Shown: positions 51,893 to 60,909, counted from the stretch's first letter. The stretch is DNA of 64,000 nt from Bradyrhizobium sp. 149 (GCF_023073915.1 NZ_JADPKK010000019.1:310001-374000); one strand, 5' to 3'. A program made the numbers and translations. The notes: a model not told the origin generated them from the sequence alone.

Positions 51893-52090
51893 TTATTGGT
51901 TCGGGACTTCCTTGATCACCGGCCCTCGCGGCACAGTCGCGGCAGGGGCAGCCGGCGCCGCAGCCGGCTCGACTTTCGCGGGCTTGGGCGGCTTGCCGTA
52001 CTGGCCGATCGGCCCAAAAACGACGGCGACCGCAAGCACGATCGCCGCGACAATCGCGCCCAAAATGCCCCCCACCGACTCAGACGACAT
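51893..52090 (-). CDS. Small membrane protein of unknown function (65 aa)
   Basis: From the ATG at 52090 the product has one membrane helix (GGILGAIVAAIVLAVAVVFG, about 7-26) and a Pro/Ala/Lys-rich tail (KPPKPAKVEPAAAPAAPAAT) that would lie in the periplasm or cytoplasm. No family recognised. The ribosome-binding site is weak, so the gene is likely but not certain. Confidence 0.6.
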   Translation of the reverse strand: MSSESVGGILGAIVAAIVLAVAVVFGPIGQYGKPPKPAKVEPAAAPAAPAATVPRGPVIKEVPNQ

Positions 52091-52178
52091 GAAAACCCAT
52101 CCCTGTTCCAGATGCGCCCAGTGATATCATGGATGAGCGCACAGCCGGAAGGGCCTGCGGGACGCCAACGGTCAATGG

Positions 52179-52559
52179 CTATTTCTGCGGCGGCCTGTGC
52201 TTGACGAAGGCCGTCACGATGTCCTTCTGCGCCGAGTCCACCGCCCTGTTCGCGGTCGCGAGATGGGCGCCGGCATCGATATCCGGATATTGCGTGGTGA
52301 GATAATCAAGCAGTGCCACCCGGTAGTATTGCCGCTCGGACGGACAGGCGCCGGCGACGGAACGGCCAAAGTCCTGTTCCGACAGGCCCTGATTGCCGTC
52401 GCGCGAATATTCCCGCGCCAGACAATGCCAGTAATCGTCGCGGCCCTGCATGGCGAGCTTCTGCGCTCCCTTGGCATCGTCATCGTCGGCCATAACACCA
52501 GAAGTCATGGCAGCAGATGTCATCATGACGAGCGCCGCTCCCACCATCAACATCCGCAT
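52179..52559 (-). CDS. Small secreted protein of unknown function (126 aa)
   Basis: A strong aaaggagaac ribosome-binding site precedes the ATG at 52559. Residues 1-24 form a signal peptide (ending SGVMAD), followed by an acidic stretch and a helical domain with two cysteines (WHCLAREYSR, GACPSERQYY) that could form a disulfide. No family recognised. Its neighbours do not suggest a role. Confidence 0.78.
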   Translation of the reverse strand: MRMLMVGAALVMMTSAAMTSGVMADDDDAKGAQKLAMQGRDDYWHCLAREYSRDGNQGLSEQDFGRSVAGACPSERQYYRVALLDYLTTQYPDIDAGAHLATANRAVDSAQKDIVTAFVKHRPPQK

Positions 52560-52675
52560 CTTGTTCTCCTTTTTTCGCAGATCCTGTCGCGAGCTTAGAC
52601 GGGACGTCGCAACTGGCCAATCACAACTGGTTTGATTAGGATGGAGGCCCTCCTCCCGTCATCCGAGATCCTCCC

Positions 52676-53497
52676 GTGGCCAAAGCAAAAACCGCGTCTA
52701 AAAAATCCGGCAACATCTTCATCGGCATCGGTGGCTGGACCTTCGAGCCCTGGCGCGGCGTGTTTTATCCGGAGAAGCTCACACAAGCCAAGGAGCTGTC
52801 CTACGCGGCATCGAAGCTGACGTCGATCGAGATCAACGGCACCTATTACGGCTCGCAGAAACCGGAGAACTTTCGCAAATGGGCGAGCGAGGTGCCTGAT
52901 GGTTTCGTGTTCTCGGTGAAGGGGCCCCGCTTCGCCACCAACCGGCGCGTGCTGGGCGAGGCCGGGGATTCCATCAAGCGGTTCTATGATTCCGGCGTGC
53001 TGGAACTCGGCGACCATCTCGGACCGGTGCTGTGGCAGTTCGCGCCGACCAAGAAATTCGACGGCGCTGATTTCGGCAAGTTCCTCGAGCTGCTGCCGCG
53101 CAAGCTCGAGGGACGCGCGCTGCGCCATGTCGTCGAGGTTCGACACGATAGTTTCTGCACGCCCGACTTCGTCGCGTTGATCCGCGAGTTCGAAACGCCG
53201 GTCGTGTTCGCCGAGCACGGCAAATATCCGGCGATCGCCGACGTCGCCGGAGATTTCGTCTACGCCCGGCTTCAGAAGGGCAACGACGAGATCAAGACGT
53301 GCTATCCGCCGAAGCAACTCGATGCCTGGGCCAAGCGTTTTCAGGACTGGGCTTCGGGCGGCGAACCCGACGACCTGCCAAAGGTTGACAAGGCCAAGCC
53401 GAAGAAGGAGCCGCGCGACGTGTTCGCCTATGTCATCCACGAGGGCAAGGTGCGCGCACCGGCAGGCGCCATGGAACTGATCGCACGGGTGAGCTGA
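52676..53497 (+). CDS. DUF72 domain-containing protein
   Basis: The 273-residue TIM-barrel-like protein has the hallmark IGIGGWTFEPWRGVFYPEKL (about 14-33), EINGTYYGSQKPENFRKW (about 52-69) and VEVRHDSF (about 158-165). The family function is unknown, with proposals in nucleic-acid repair or radical chemistry. It starts with GTG at 52676 after a Lys-rich N-terminus. It is 37 bp upstream of the DUF488 gene, a pairing seen in other bacteria. Confidence 0.9.
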   Translation: MAKAKTASKKSGNIFIGIGGWTFEPWRGVFYPEKLTQAKELSYAASKLTSIEINGTYYGSQKPENFRKWASEVPDGFVFSVKGPRFATNRRVLGEAGDSIKRFYDSGVLELGDHLGPVLWQFAPTKKFDGADFGKFLELLPRKLEGRALRHVVEVRHDSFCTPDFVALIREFETPVVFAEHGKYPAIADVAGDFVYARLQKGNDEIKTCYPPKQLDAWAKRFQDWASGGEPDDLPKVDKAKPKKEPRDVFAYVIHEGKVRAPAGAMELIARVS

Positions 53498-53534
53498 AGG
53501 TGCCCTGCTGAAGGTTGTCTCGCTGAGGTGTCTC

Positions 53535-53996
53535 ATGGCAAAGGCGAAAAAGCTCTTCACCATCGGCTATGAGCAGACCCCGCCCAAGGCCGTGCTCGAC
53601 GAATTGGAGCAATCCGGCGTCAAGCTCGTCGTCGACGTGCGCGCGGTGACGTCATCGCGCCGGCCCGGCTTTTCCAAGAAGCAGTTGTCCGCAGGACTCG
53701 ATGAACGCGGCATCGCCTATCTCCACCTCGCCGCGCTCGGCACGCCCAAGGAAGGCCGCCTCGCTGCCCGCAGCGGGCAATACGATGTGCTGGAGAAGAT
53801 CTACGCAAAGCACCTGAAGACGCCGCAGGCCAGGGAAGAGATGGACGAACTGTCGGCTCTGGTGAGGAAAGCCGGCCCCGTCTGCCTGCTCTGCTACGAG
53901 CGCGACCACACCCATTGTCACCGCCGGATGATCGCGGAGATCATCGAGGAGCGGGATGGCGTGGCGGTGAGGAATTTGGCGGGGCGGCAGGTGTAG
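53535..53996 (+). CDS. DUF488 domain-containing protein
   Basis: The 153-residue product starts MAKAKKLFTIGYEQTPPKAV and has VVDVRAVTSSRRPGFSKKQL (about 33-52), YLHLAALGTPKEGR (about 63-76) and the terminal CLLCYERDHTHCHRRMIAEII (about 117-137), with Cys/His residues typical of DUF488. The function is unknown. It is operonic with the DUF72 gene. Confidence 0.9.
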   Translation: MAKAKKLFTIGYEQTPPKAVLDELEQSGVKLVVDVRAVTSSRRPGFSKKQLSAGLDERGIAYLHLAALGTPKEGRLAARSGQYDVLEKIYAKHLKTPQAREEMDELSALVRKAGPVCLLCYERDHTHCHRRMIAEIIEERDGVAVRNLAGRQV

Positions 53997-54004
53997 CTGG
54001 CTCG

Positions 54005-54919
54005 TCATTCCTCCCCCGCGAGCCTGAACGTCCCTTCCATCATCTGCACGCAGCTCCCGCCGACATGCGCCGAGACGATCTTGCCGTCCTGTTTGCGCAC
54101 GCGCGTCTGGAGGATGCTGGGTCGGCCCATGTCGAAGCCCTGGCCGACCGTGAGCTTCAACTCGCCGTCCCTGACAGGATCGAGATCGGCGAACAGCGCG
54201 GCGGCTGCAACGGTCGCGCTGCCGGTGGCAGGATCCTCGGTGAGGCCGCTGGCGCCGCGCATGAACATGCGCGCCTGCCGCTCGCACGGCGCCTCGGCCG
54301 CAGTCACGTCGCGGGTATAGAACCACACCGAGCGGGCGCCGTCGCGCGGCAAGACCTTGCCGTAGGCAACAGCGTCGGGCCGGGCCCGCTTCAATGCCTC
54401 GCGCGAATGCAGCTCCATCACCAGGAACGCGTTTCCGACGGTGACGACATGCGGCGCGTGGTTGTCGGTCTTGACGTCATCCGCGCTGAGCGAGATGCAG
54501 CTCGCGGCTTCGGCAGGAGACAGCGGCGCATGCCGCGCCAGCGGCTGCGGCGCAGTCAGCTCGGATCTGACCACCCGCCCCTGCTCTCGCACGATCTCGA
54601 CCGGCACGAGCCCGGCCTTCTCCTCGAACAGCAGGCGCGGTTTCGGCTCCTTCGCCATAGAGGCCAGCACGAAGGCCGTGCCGACATTGGGATGACCGGC
54701 AAAGGCAATCTCCAGCAGCGGCGTAAAGATGCGCACCTCGGCATCATTCGCGTTGTCGCGCGGCGGCAGCACGAAAGTCGTCTCGGAATAGTTGAACTCG
54801 GTCGCGATCGACTGCATTTGCCTGGTCGACAGCCCGCCGGCATCGAGCACCACGGCGAGCTGGTTGCCGCCGAAGGCGCGGTCGGTGAACACGTCGACGG
54901 TGATGTAGCGGCGCTGCAT
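54005..54919 (-). CDS. PhzF family isomerase-like protein
   Basis: The 304-residue product has the PhzF fold: VDVFTDRAFGGNQLAVVLDA at the N-terminus, the catalytic Glu46 in NYSETTFV, AFAGHPNVGTAFVLA (about 75-89) and DPATGSATVAAAALFADLD (about 217-235). PhzF in phenazine synthesis isomerises an intermediate; most homologues have other or unknown reactions. The ATG at 54919 follows aggaagtgaag; a start at 54937 is less likely. Confidence 0.92.
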   Translation of the reverse strand: MQRRYITVDVFTDRAFGGNQLAVVLDAGGLSTRQMQSIATEFNYSETTFVLPPRDNANDAEVRIFTPLLEIAFAGHPNVGTAFVLASMAKEPKPRLLFEEKAGLVPVEIVREQGRVVRSELTAPQPLARHAPLSPAEAASCISLSADDVKTDNHAPHVVTVGNAFLVMELHSREALKRARPDAVAYGKVLPRDGARSVWFYTRDVTAAEAPCERQARMFMRGASGLTEDPATGSATVAAAALFADLDPVRDGELKLTVGQGFDMGRPSILQTRVRKQDGKIVSAHVGGSCVQMMEGTFRLAGEE

Positions 54920-55116
54920 CTTCACTTCCTCATGCAAGTCGCGGCCGCATCCGGCCGCATCGCCGGCAGTCTACAAGCCGGCGGCATCGCTCGTCATGCC
55001 CCAATATTCGGTACAATCGGAGCAATCGCGGTGAGGTGTTGGAAGCGAGAAGCGGCGCCCAGAATGCAAAGCCCGAAAGCTAGCAGAGATAATTCATCCC
55101 ACGCCTTCACCGCGCG

Positions 55117-56424
55117 TTACCCCAATTGAAACACCGGCACCTTCTGCTCATAGCCGCGCACCTCGACCTCGCCGAGCGCAACGGCATCGTCGCAGTCCTC
55201 ACCAAGCGCTTCGCGAACGGCGGCGGAGATCAGAAGCTGCGAGCCGAACTCCTTGTTCAGCGCCTCCAACCGTGAGGCGAAGTTCACGGTGTCACCGATG
55301 ACGGTGTATTCCTTGCGCCGGGGCGAGCCGATATTGCCGGCGACGACCTCGCCGAAATGGATGCCGATTCCAATTCTAAGCGGCCAGCTCGTCTGGGCGT
55401 TGATGCGGTCCATCGCGGTCAGCATCTCGCGGCCAGCGGCAACCGCGCGATGCGCGGCGTCGGACGCCTCCAGCGGCGCGCCGAACAGCGCGAGGAAACC
55501 ATCGCCCAAGAACTTGTTGACGATGCCGCCCTGACGATCGAGGACGTCGACGAGCACGGCGAAGGCGCCGTCGAGCCGGTCGACCACCTCCTGCGGGGTG
55601 CGCGTCTGCGCGCCGGCGGTGAAGCCGCGGAAATCGACGAACATCACGGCGATACGGCGAAGGTCGCCGCCCGCGCTGGCTCCCGCCGCCATCAGCCGCT
55701 CCACCACCTGAGGGGAAACATGCTGGCCGAACAGGTTCGTCACCCGGTCGCGCGCGGTGGCCGCGGCAATGCTCGCAGCAAACTGGCGCCGGAGTTGCGC
55801 ACCGACCGCGCCCGCGAGCACGCCGCAGATCAGAATGATGGTGCTGCGCACCGCATGAAAGTAGGCCTGAGGCTCGCCGACGCTGCTGGCTGGATCGTAG
55901 ATGAGCGCCACGGCGAGCAGCTCGGCTGCGGCGACAAAGCCGGTGAAGGTCGAAAGCCGGAAATCGAGCCGCAGTGTCGAGAGAATGATGAAGATGAAGT
56001 ACATCAGCGGCACCGCAAAGCCGAGCGCCTGGCTCGCGCCCATGCTCCGGATCTGCAGGATCAGGATCACCGTCGGCAGCGACGTCTCGATCAGCGCACC
56101 GATATAGCGCCTGATAACCGGCAGGTCCCGATCGAGCCGGAGGTTCTTTCTGATCTGGATGTGGACCCAGACCTCGAACAGGATGAAGCCGACCAAGAGG
56201 CCGTAGACCTCGACCAACCCCTCCGTCCCCCGCCAGACCCGGTTCACGACGGCCGGATCGATCAGGTAGATGGCGGTGAGGAGCACGGTCATGACGCAGC
56301 CCGTCAGGATCAGCGTCCTCACCCGCAAGAGCTCGGTGCGCAGCACCTCCCGCGTCAGCTCGCGCTCGAAATCCTCCGACAGCGCGGCATGCTGCCGCGT
56401 CTTCCTGCTCGCAAACCTGGCCAT
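55117..56424 (-). CDS. Membrane class III adenylate cyclase
   Basis: The 435-residue product has about six membrane segments (about 38-215) and a cytoplasmic class III catalytic domain (about 255-430). Metal residues Asp264 (MFVDFRGF) and Asp308 (FLGDGF), the adenine-selecting Lys304 (IVNKFLGD) and the TVIGDTVNFASRLE transition-state region are all present, with Thr in the second selectivity position (class IIIb pattern). It should make cAMP. Located 31 bp downstream of the exporter permease on the same strand, it may be in that operon. Confidence 0.93.
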   Translation of the reverse strand: MARFASRKTRQHAALSEDFERELTREVLRTELLRVRTLILTGCVMTVLLTAIYLIDPAVVNRVWRGTEGLVEVYGLLVGFILFEVWVHIQIRKNLRLDRDLPVIRRYIGALIETSLPTVILILQIRSMGASQALGFAVPLMYFIFIILSTLRLDFRLSTFTGFVAAAELLAVALIYDPASSVGEPQAYFHAVRSTIILICGVLAGAVGAQLRRQFAASIAAATARDRVTNLFGQHVSPQVVERLMAAGASAGGDLRRIAVMFVDFRGFTAGAQTRTPQEVVDRLDGAFAVLVDVLDRQGGIVNKFLGDGFLALFGAPLEASDAAHRAVAAGREMLTAMDRINAQTSWPLRIGIGIHFGEVVAGNIGSPRRKEYTVIGDTVNFASRLEALNKEFGSQLLISAAVREALGEDCDDAVALGEVEVRGYEQKVPVFQLG

Positions 56425-56455
56425 TCCACCCCTCGAATCCGGGGGGCATTGTGCC

Positions 56456-57619
56456 TTAATCCAGGGTGCGGCGGAAGCGCGTCACGGCGATGGTCATGGC
56501 GAGCAGCATCAGGACCGCCAGCGCCAGCGCGTCGAAGCGCAAATTCTGCATGCTCGCGCCCTTCAGCATGATGGCGCGAACGATGCGCAAATAGTGCGTC
56601 AGCGGCAGGCACTCACCGACATATTGCGCCCAGGCCGGCATGCCGGCAAACGGGAACATGAAGCCGGACAGCAAGATGCTCGGCAGGAAGAACATCATCG
56701 ACATCTGCATCGCCTGGAGCTGGTTCTGCACCAGCGTCGAGATCGTGTAGCCGATCGCCAGATTGGTGGTGATGAACAGCGTTGAGAGCAGCGCCAGCAG
56801 GAACAGATTGCCGAGCACGGGCACGCCGAACAGGCCGACCCCGATGCCGATGATGAGGAACGCCTGCACGAACCCGACCAGCACGTAAGGGATGATCTTG
56901 CCGAACATCACCTCGACCGGCTTGATCGGCATCGACAGCAGGCTCTCCATCGTGCCGCGCTCGACCTCGCGCGTGACCGAGAGCGCGGTGAAGATCAGCA
57001 TGGTCATGGTGAGGATGGTGCCGACGAGGCCCGGCACGATGTTGAGGCTTGAAACGGCGGCCGGATTGTAGCGGGCATGCGCCCGGATCTCGAACGGCAT
57101 CTCCGGGGGATTGCCGATATAGAGATCGTGTTTGAGCGCGGTCTGCACGACCATGCCGAGCGAGCCGATCGCCGCGCTCGCTGCGACCGGATCAGTCGCG
57201 TCGGCCGCGACCAGCAGCGCAGGTCTGTCGCCGCGCCGCACCGCCCGTTCGAAGCCGCGCGGGATCTCGACGCCAAACAGAACCTTGCCGGATTTCAGGA
57301 GATTGTCGAAATCCTCGACATCGTGCACTTCGTAGATAAAACGGAAATAGGCGGTGTTCTCCAGCGCCTTCAGGATCGAGCGGGCGAGATCGGAGTCTTC
57401 CTGGAGCAGCACCGCGCTCGGCAGATTGTGGGGCGTGGTGTTGATGGCATAGCCGAACAAGAGGAGCTGCATCACCGGCAGCATCACGATCATCGCAAAC
57501 GACACGCGGTCGCGCCTGAGCTGGATGAACTCCTTGATCAACATCGCATAGGAGCGCCTCCAGACGCCGAAGCGCTCCCGTATCTCGGGTGATGGAGCGG
57601 AATGATCGACGACGCTCAT
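56456..57619 (-). CDS. ABC-2 type exporter permease
   Basis: The 387-residue protein has one N-terminal segment, a large periplasmic domain (about 50-170) and five C-terminal segments. LNIVPGLVGTILTMTMLIFTALSVTREVERGTMESLLSMPI (about 205-245) is the ABC2 hallmark. It pairs with the ATPase whose stop overlaps its ATG as ATGA. Related systems (YbhFSR type) have two permeases; here one permease may act as a homodimer. The ATG at 57619 was chosen from that overlap. Confidence 0.93.
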   Translation of the reverse strand: MSVVDHSAPSPEIRERFGVWRRSYAMLIKEFIQLRRDRVSFAMIVMLPVMQLLLFGYAINTTPHNLPSAVLLQEDSDLARSILKALENTAYFRFIYEVHDVEDFDNLLKSGKVLFGVEIPRGFERAVRRGDRPALLVAADATDPVAASAAIGSLGMVVQTALKHDLYIGNPPEMPFEIRAHARYNPAAVSSLNIVPGLVGTILTMTMLIFTALSVTREVERGTMESLLSMPIKPVEVMFGKIIPYVLVGFVQAFLIIGIGVGLFGVPVLGNLFLLALLSTLFITTNLAIGYTISTLVQNQLQAMQMSMMFFLPSILLSGFMFPFAGMPAWAQYVGECLPLTHYLRIVRAIMLKGASMQNLRFDALALAVLMLLAMTIAVTRFRRTLD

Positions 57620-58548
57620 TGGAAATTGTCCTTGGAACGGCTCATCAATTCGATGAAGACGTCTTCCAGTGACGGCGATGATTTGTGCCAGCGCAGCCCG
57701 CTTTTCTCGCGCCATGGCGCGATGCTGGCTTCGAGGGCGGCGACGTCGCGGCCGGAGACGTGCAGCGACGTGCCGAACGGCGCCACCATGTCGATTCCGG
57801 ACTTGCCGGTGAGCGCAGCCGTGAGCTCGTTCAGGTCCTCGCCGGTTACTGTGTAGGTCGTCAGCGCGGATTTCGCGATCACCTCCTCCACGGTCCCGTG
57901 CACGAGCAGATGGCCATAGGCGATATAAGCGATCTCGTGACAGCGCTCGGCCTCGTCCATGTAGTGGGTCGAGACCAGCACGGTGAGACCGTCGGCCGCG
58001 AGTGCATGAATCTCGTTCCAGAAATCGCGCCGCGCCTTCGGGTCGACGCCAGCGGTCGGCTCGTCCAGCAGCAGCAGTTTCGGACTGGGCAGCGTGCAGG
58101 CACCCAGCGCCAGCCGCTGCTTCCAGCCGCCGGAGAGCTCGCCCGCGAGCTGCTCCTCGCGGCCTGAGAGCCCCAGCCGCTTGATCATGTCGCGCGCGGC
58201 GCCGCGTGCATCGCGCAGGCCGTACAGCCGCGCGACGAATTCGAGGTTTTCGCGGACAGAGAGATCCTGATAGAGGCTGAAGCGCTGGGTCATGTAGCCG
58301 ACCTGGCGCTTGATCTTTTCCGCATCGCGCCTGATGTCGTAGCCGAGGCAGGTGCCCTCGCCGCTATCGGGCGTGAGCAGGCCGCAGAGGATGCGGATGG
58401 TCGTCGTCTTGCCCGAGCCGTTCGGGCCGAGGAAGCCGTAGATCGAGCCGCGCATCACCTGCATCGACAAATCGTGCACGACCTCGCGGCCGCCGAACGA
58501 CTTGGTCAGGCCCTTGACGTCGATGGCGATGCCGTTGCCGCCGCTCAT
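57616..58548 (-). CDS. ABC exporter ATP-binding protein
   Basis: The 310-residue ATPase has Walker A GPNGSGKT (about 40-47), signature LSGGWKQR (about 135-142), Walker B LLLLDEPTAGVD and the switch STHYMDEAERC. It couples ATP hydrolysis to export through the ABC-2 permease. It overlaps the HlyD gene start-to-stop (ATGA) and the permease gene likewise, so the operon is tightly coupled. Confidence 0.95.
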   Translation of the reverse strand: MSGGNGIAIDVKGLTKSFGGREVVHDLSMQVMRGSIYGFLGPNGSGKTTTIRILCGLLTPDSGEGTCLGYDIRRDAEKIKRQVGYMTQRFSLYQDLSVRENLEFVARLYGLRDARGAARDMIKRLGLSGREEQLAGELSGGWKQRLALGACTLPSPKLLLLDEPTAGVDPKARRDFWNEIHALAADGLTVLVSTHYMDEAERCHEIAYIAYGHLLVHGTVEEVIAKSALTTYTVTGEDLNELTAALTGKSGIDMVAPFGTSLHVSGRDVAALEASIAPWREKSGLRWHKSSPSLEDVFIELMSRSKDNFQ

Positions 58549-59333
58549 CGCTTGTCCGCCACAGGCGTTTTTGGATTGGGATGGACGTCGATCGGCTGCC
58601 CGACGCGCAGGGCATCGGGGCGCGATGGCCGCGCTTGGATCAGATAGACGAGCTTGTTGCGCTCCTCGAGGCTGTAAATGACAGGCGGCGTGTATTCGGC
58701 CGAAGTCGCGATGAAATAGATCCTTGCGGTGAGATCGGCGGCGCAATTGTCGCACGCAACCCGCACCGTATCGCCGATCGCAAGCTTCGGCAGCTCGGTC
58801 TCCGGGACGAAGAAGCGCAGCTTCATGTTGCCGGGCGGCATGATCGAGAGCACGGGCCGCTGCGCCGCCACCATCTCACCCTCGCGAAAATAGATCTGCT
58901 GGATGGTGCCGGCGACTGGCGCAAAACCTTTGCGCCGCGCCAGCCGCGTCTCTGACGTCGCCACCCGTGCCTCGGCGACGCGCAAGGACGACACTGCGGA
59001 ATCGAGATTGGCCTGGGTGCCGGAACCGGTCTTGCTCAGCGAGGCCGCACGGTCGTAGGTCTGCTGCGCATTCGCCAGCGTCGCCTTGTTCTGGTTGAGG
59101 TCGGCCAGCTGGAGATCGTCGTCGACGGAATAGAGGTGATCGCCGACCTTGACCTCGTCGCCTTCGCGAACGTTGAGTTTCGTCACCCGTCCGGCCTCAT
59201 CGGGACTGACGAAGATCATGTCGGCCTCGACCCAGCCCTGAAAGCCGGGATCACGCTTCTCGTTGCAGGCGGCAAGCCCGATTGCGAGCGCGGCGGCCAA
59301 TGCCCATCTGAAAATCGTTTGCGACGACCTCAT
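58545..59333 (-). CDS. HlyD-family membrane-fusion lipoprotein
   Basis: The 262-residue product has a lipoprotein signal with lipobox LAAC (Cys23). The mature part has a barrel-sandwich domain (EADMIFVSPDEAGRVTKLNVREGDEVKVGDHLYSVDD, about 36-72), a helical hairpin (about 78-130), and a beta-barrel domain. It joins the inner-membrane exporter to an outer-membrane channel encoded elsewhere. It overlaps TetR and the ATPase gene by 4 bp each. Confidence 0.93.
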   Translation of the reverse strand: MRSSQTIFRWALAAALAIGLAACNEKRDPGFQGWVEADMIFVSPDEAGRVTKLNVREGDEVKVGDHLYSVDDDLQLADLNQNKATLANAQQTYDRAASLSKTGSGTQANLDSAVSSLRVAEARVATSETRLARRKGFAPVAGTIQQIYFREGEMVAAQRPVLSIMPPGNMKLRFFVPETELPKLAIGDTVRVACDNCAADLTARIYFIATSAEYTPPVIYSLEERNKLVYLIQARPSRPDALRVGQPIDVHPNPKTPVADKR

Positions 59334-59992
59334 GTCGTCCTCCGTTCGCCAAAAATCAAATCGAGATGGACACGCAACATGTCCTGCGCGTCGAGCGGCG
59401 CATGCCGCGCAAACAGGCTCTGCCAGATCACCGCGATCATCGCCGGCGCGACCAGTATCTGCGGGTAGCGCGCGAGATCCGTCTCGCGGATCTCGCCGCG
59501 GGCAATGCCGAGCTCGATCAGCGCCCGCATGCCGGCGATCCCGCGCGAGACCACCTCGCGGTAGTAGAAGTCTGCGACGGAGGGAAACCGCGGCCCCTCG
59601 GCGACGATCAGGCGCACGAGATCGCCGCGGCGCGTGCCGATGACCTCTTTCAGGAAATTGCTGGCAAAGGCCTCGACGAGGTCGCGCACCGAGCCCGTCG
59701 GCGGCGGCAGCGCAGTCAGCTTCGCCACCACGGGTACGATCACGGTGCGCACCAGCTCCTCGAACATCGATTCCTTATCCTTGAAGTGCAGGTAGATCGT
59801 GCCCTTCGCCACGCCGGCGCGCTTCGCGATGTCGTCGAGCCGCGTCGCGGCAAAGCCGCGCGCAATGAATTCCTCCATCGCGGCATCCACGATCGCCGCA
59901 CGCCGTTCCGCCGCGCGCGTGGCGCGGCTCGAGAGGGGCACGGCCTCCCCGGCTGGAGATACTGCAACGGACGTGGTCGGTTCTTTTGTCAT
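59330..59992 (-). CDS. TetR family transcriptional regulator
   Basis: The 220-residue product has a TetR N-terminal helix-turn-helix (AIVDAAMEEFIARGFAATRLDDIAKRAGVAKGTIYLHFKDKESMFEELV, about 34-81) and a TetR C-terminal ligand domain. It is the first gene of the exporter operon and probably represses it through the perfect palindrome 10 bp upstream of its own start. The inducer should be an export substrate. Confidence 0.94.
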   Translation of the reverse strand: MTKEPTTSVAVSPAGEAVPLSSRATRAAERRAAIVDAAMEEFIARGFAATRLDDIAKRAGVAKGTIYLHFKDKESMFEELVRTVIVPVVAKLTALPPPTGSVRDLVEAFASNFLKEVIGTRRGDLVRLIVAEGPRFPSVADFYYREVVSRGIAGMRALIELGIARGEIRETDLARYPQILVAPAMIAVIWQSLFARHAPLDAQDMLRVHLDLIFGERRTT

Positions 59993-60001
59993 TTGAATTT
60001 T

Positions 60002-60021
60002 ATGACTGACTAGTCAGTCAT
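60002..60021. promoter_or_regulatory. Perfect 20-bp palindromic TetR operator
   Basis: ATGACTGACTAGTCAGTCAT is its own reverse complement over all 20 bp and sits 10 bp upstream of the TetR start. The TGACTGAC half-site is typical of TetR-family exporter repressors. It is the likely autoregulatory site and may also affect the divergent ArsR operon 80 bp away. Confidence 0.82.
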
Positions 60022-60058
60022 TGTCAATCACCAGTTCGAAGCTAAGCAATGTCGATGA

Positions 60059-60092
60059 ATTAGTATTGACTAATGAATTAGTCCTTGCTAAT
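60059..60092 (+). promoter_or_regulatory. Paired ArsR-type operators overlapping a promoter
   Basis: Two copies of ATTAG-N6-CTAAT (60059-60074 and 60077-60092) repeat with an 18-bp period. A promoter fits inside: -35 TTGACT (60066-60071), a 17-bp spacer and -10 TAATTT (60089-60094). ArsR bound here would block it. Spacing suggests transcription starts at or near the ArsR ATG at 60101, so the mRNA may be leaderless. Confidence 0.68.
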
Positions 60093-60100
60093 TTATCGAG

Positions 60101-60436
60101 ATGATCGAAGCCTCCCAAAACCCCATCACCATCGTGATGCGCGCCCTCGCCGACCCGACCCGACGTGCGGTGTTCGAGCGCGTGTTCGAGAGCAAGGAGA
60201 TCAGCGTTGCCGAGCTCACGCGCGGAAGTGGCGTGACGCAAGGCGCGATCTCGCAACATCTGAAGTCCCTCAAGCAGGCCGGCCTCGTCGCCGAACGTGC
60301 CGAGGGCCGCAACGTCTATTACCGCGCCGCGCCGCAAGGCCTCGAACCGCTGGTCTCCTGGATGGACCATTACGGCGTGTTCTGGCGCGAGCGCTTCCAG
60401 AACCTGCGTGACCTCTTGAAGGAGATCGATCCATGA
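60101..60436 (+). CDS. ArsR family transcriptional regulator
   Basis: The 111-residue protein is a small winged-helix regulator: PTRRAVFERVFESKEISVAEL (about 19-39) and SGVTQGAISQHLKSLKQAGLVAERAEGRNVYYRA (about 42-75). It lacks the Cys metal site of true arsenic sensors and belongs to the branch that pairs with AHSA1/SRPBCC proteins. It overlaps the next gene by 4 bp. Its own operators are just upstream. Confidence 0.93.
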   Translation: MIEASQNPITIVMRALADPTRRAVFERVFESKEISVAELTRGSGVTQGAISQHLKSLKQAGLVAERAEGRNVYYRAAPQGLEPLVSWMDHYGVFWRERFQNLRDLLKEIDP

Positions 60437-60897
60437 GTGCTGTTGCTTCCAACGTCCAAACCCAGGACATCGTTATCGACGAGGTCTTCCCTCATGCGAC
60501 GGCGACGATCTGGAAGGCGCTGACCAGCGCCCAGCTCATTGCGCGCTGGCTGATGCCGCCGACCGGTTTCGAGGCCGTCGAGGGCAACGCTTTCACGTTC
60601 AAGACCAACCCGGCGGGCGCGTGGGACGGCACGATCCATTGCCGCGTTCTGGAGGTCGTGCCGAACCGGCGGTTCGCCTACGCCTGGAAGGGCGGCGACG
60701 AGGACAATACCGGCTACGGCTCGGCGCTCGACACCGTCGTCACCTGGTCCCTCACGCCGGTCGATGCAGGGACGCGCGTGCGTGTGGTGCATTCGGGCTT
60801 CGTGATGCCGAAGAATGACACCGCCTATCGCAACATGAGCGACGGCTGGGTCAAGGTGGTGCAGCGGCTCGATGCCGTGAGCGGCGAAGACCAGTAA
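60433..60897 (+). CDS. SRPBCC/AHSA1 domain protein
   Basis: The 154-residue product has the START-like AHSA1 fold: VFPHATATIWKALTSAQLIARWLMPPTGFEAVEGN (about 18-52) and the C-terminal GWVKVVQRLD helix. It probably binds a hydrophobic ligand in the cytoplasm. ArsR-SRPBCC pairs are a common operon type; the ligand is unknown. It overlaps the ArsR stop by 4 bp. Confidence 0.92.
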   Translation: MSAVASNVQTQDIVIDEVFPHATATIWKALTSAQLIARWLMPPTGFEAVEGNAFTFKTNPAGAWDGTIHCRVLEVVPNRRFAYAWKGGDEDNTGYGSALDTVVTWSLTPVDAGTRVRVVHSGFVMPKNDTAYRNMSDGWVKVVQRLDAVSGEDQ

Positions 60898-60909
60898 GGA
60901 GGCATCGCG

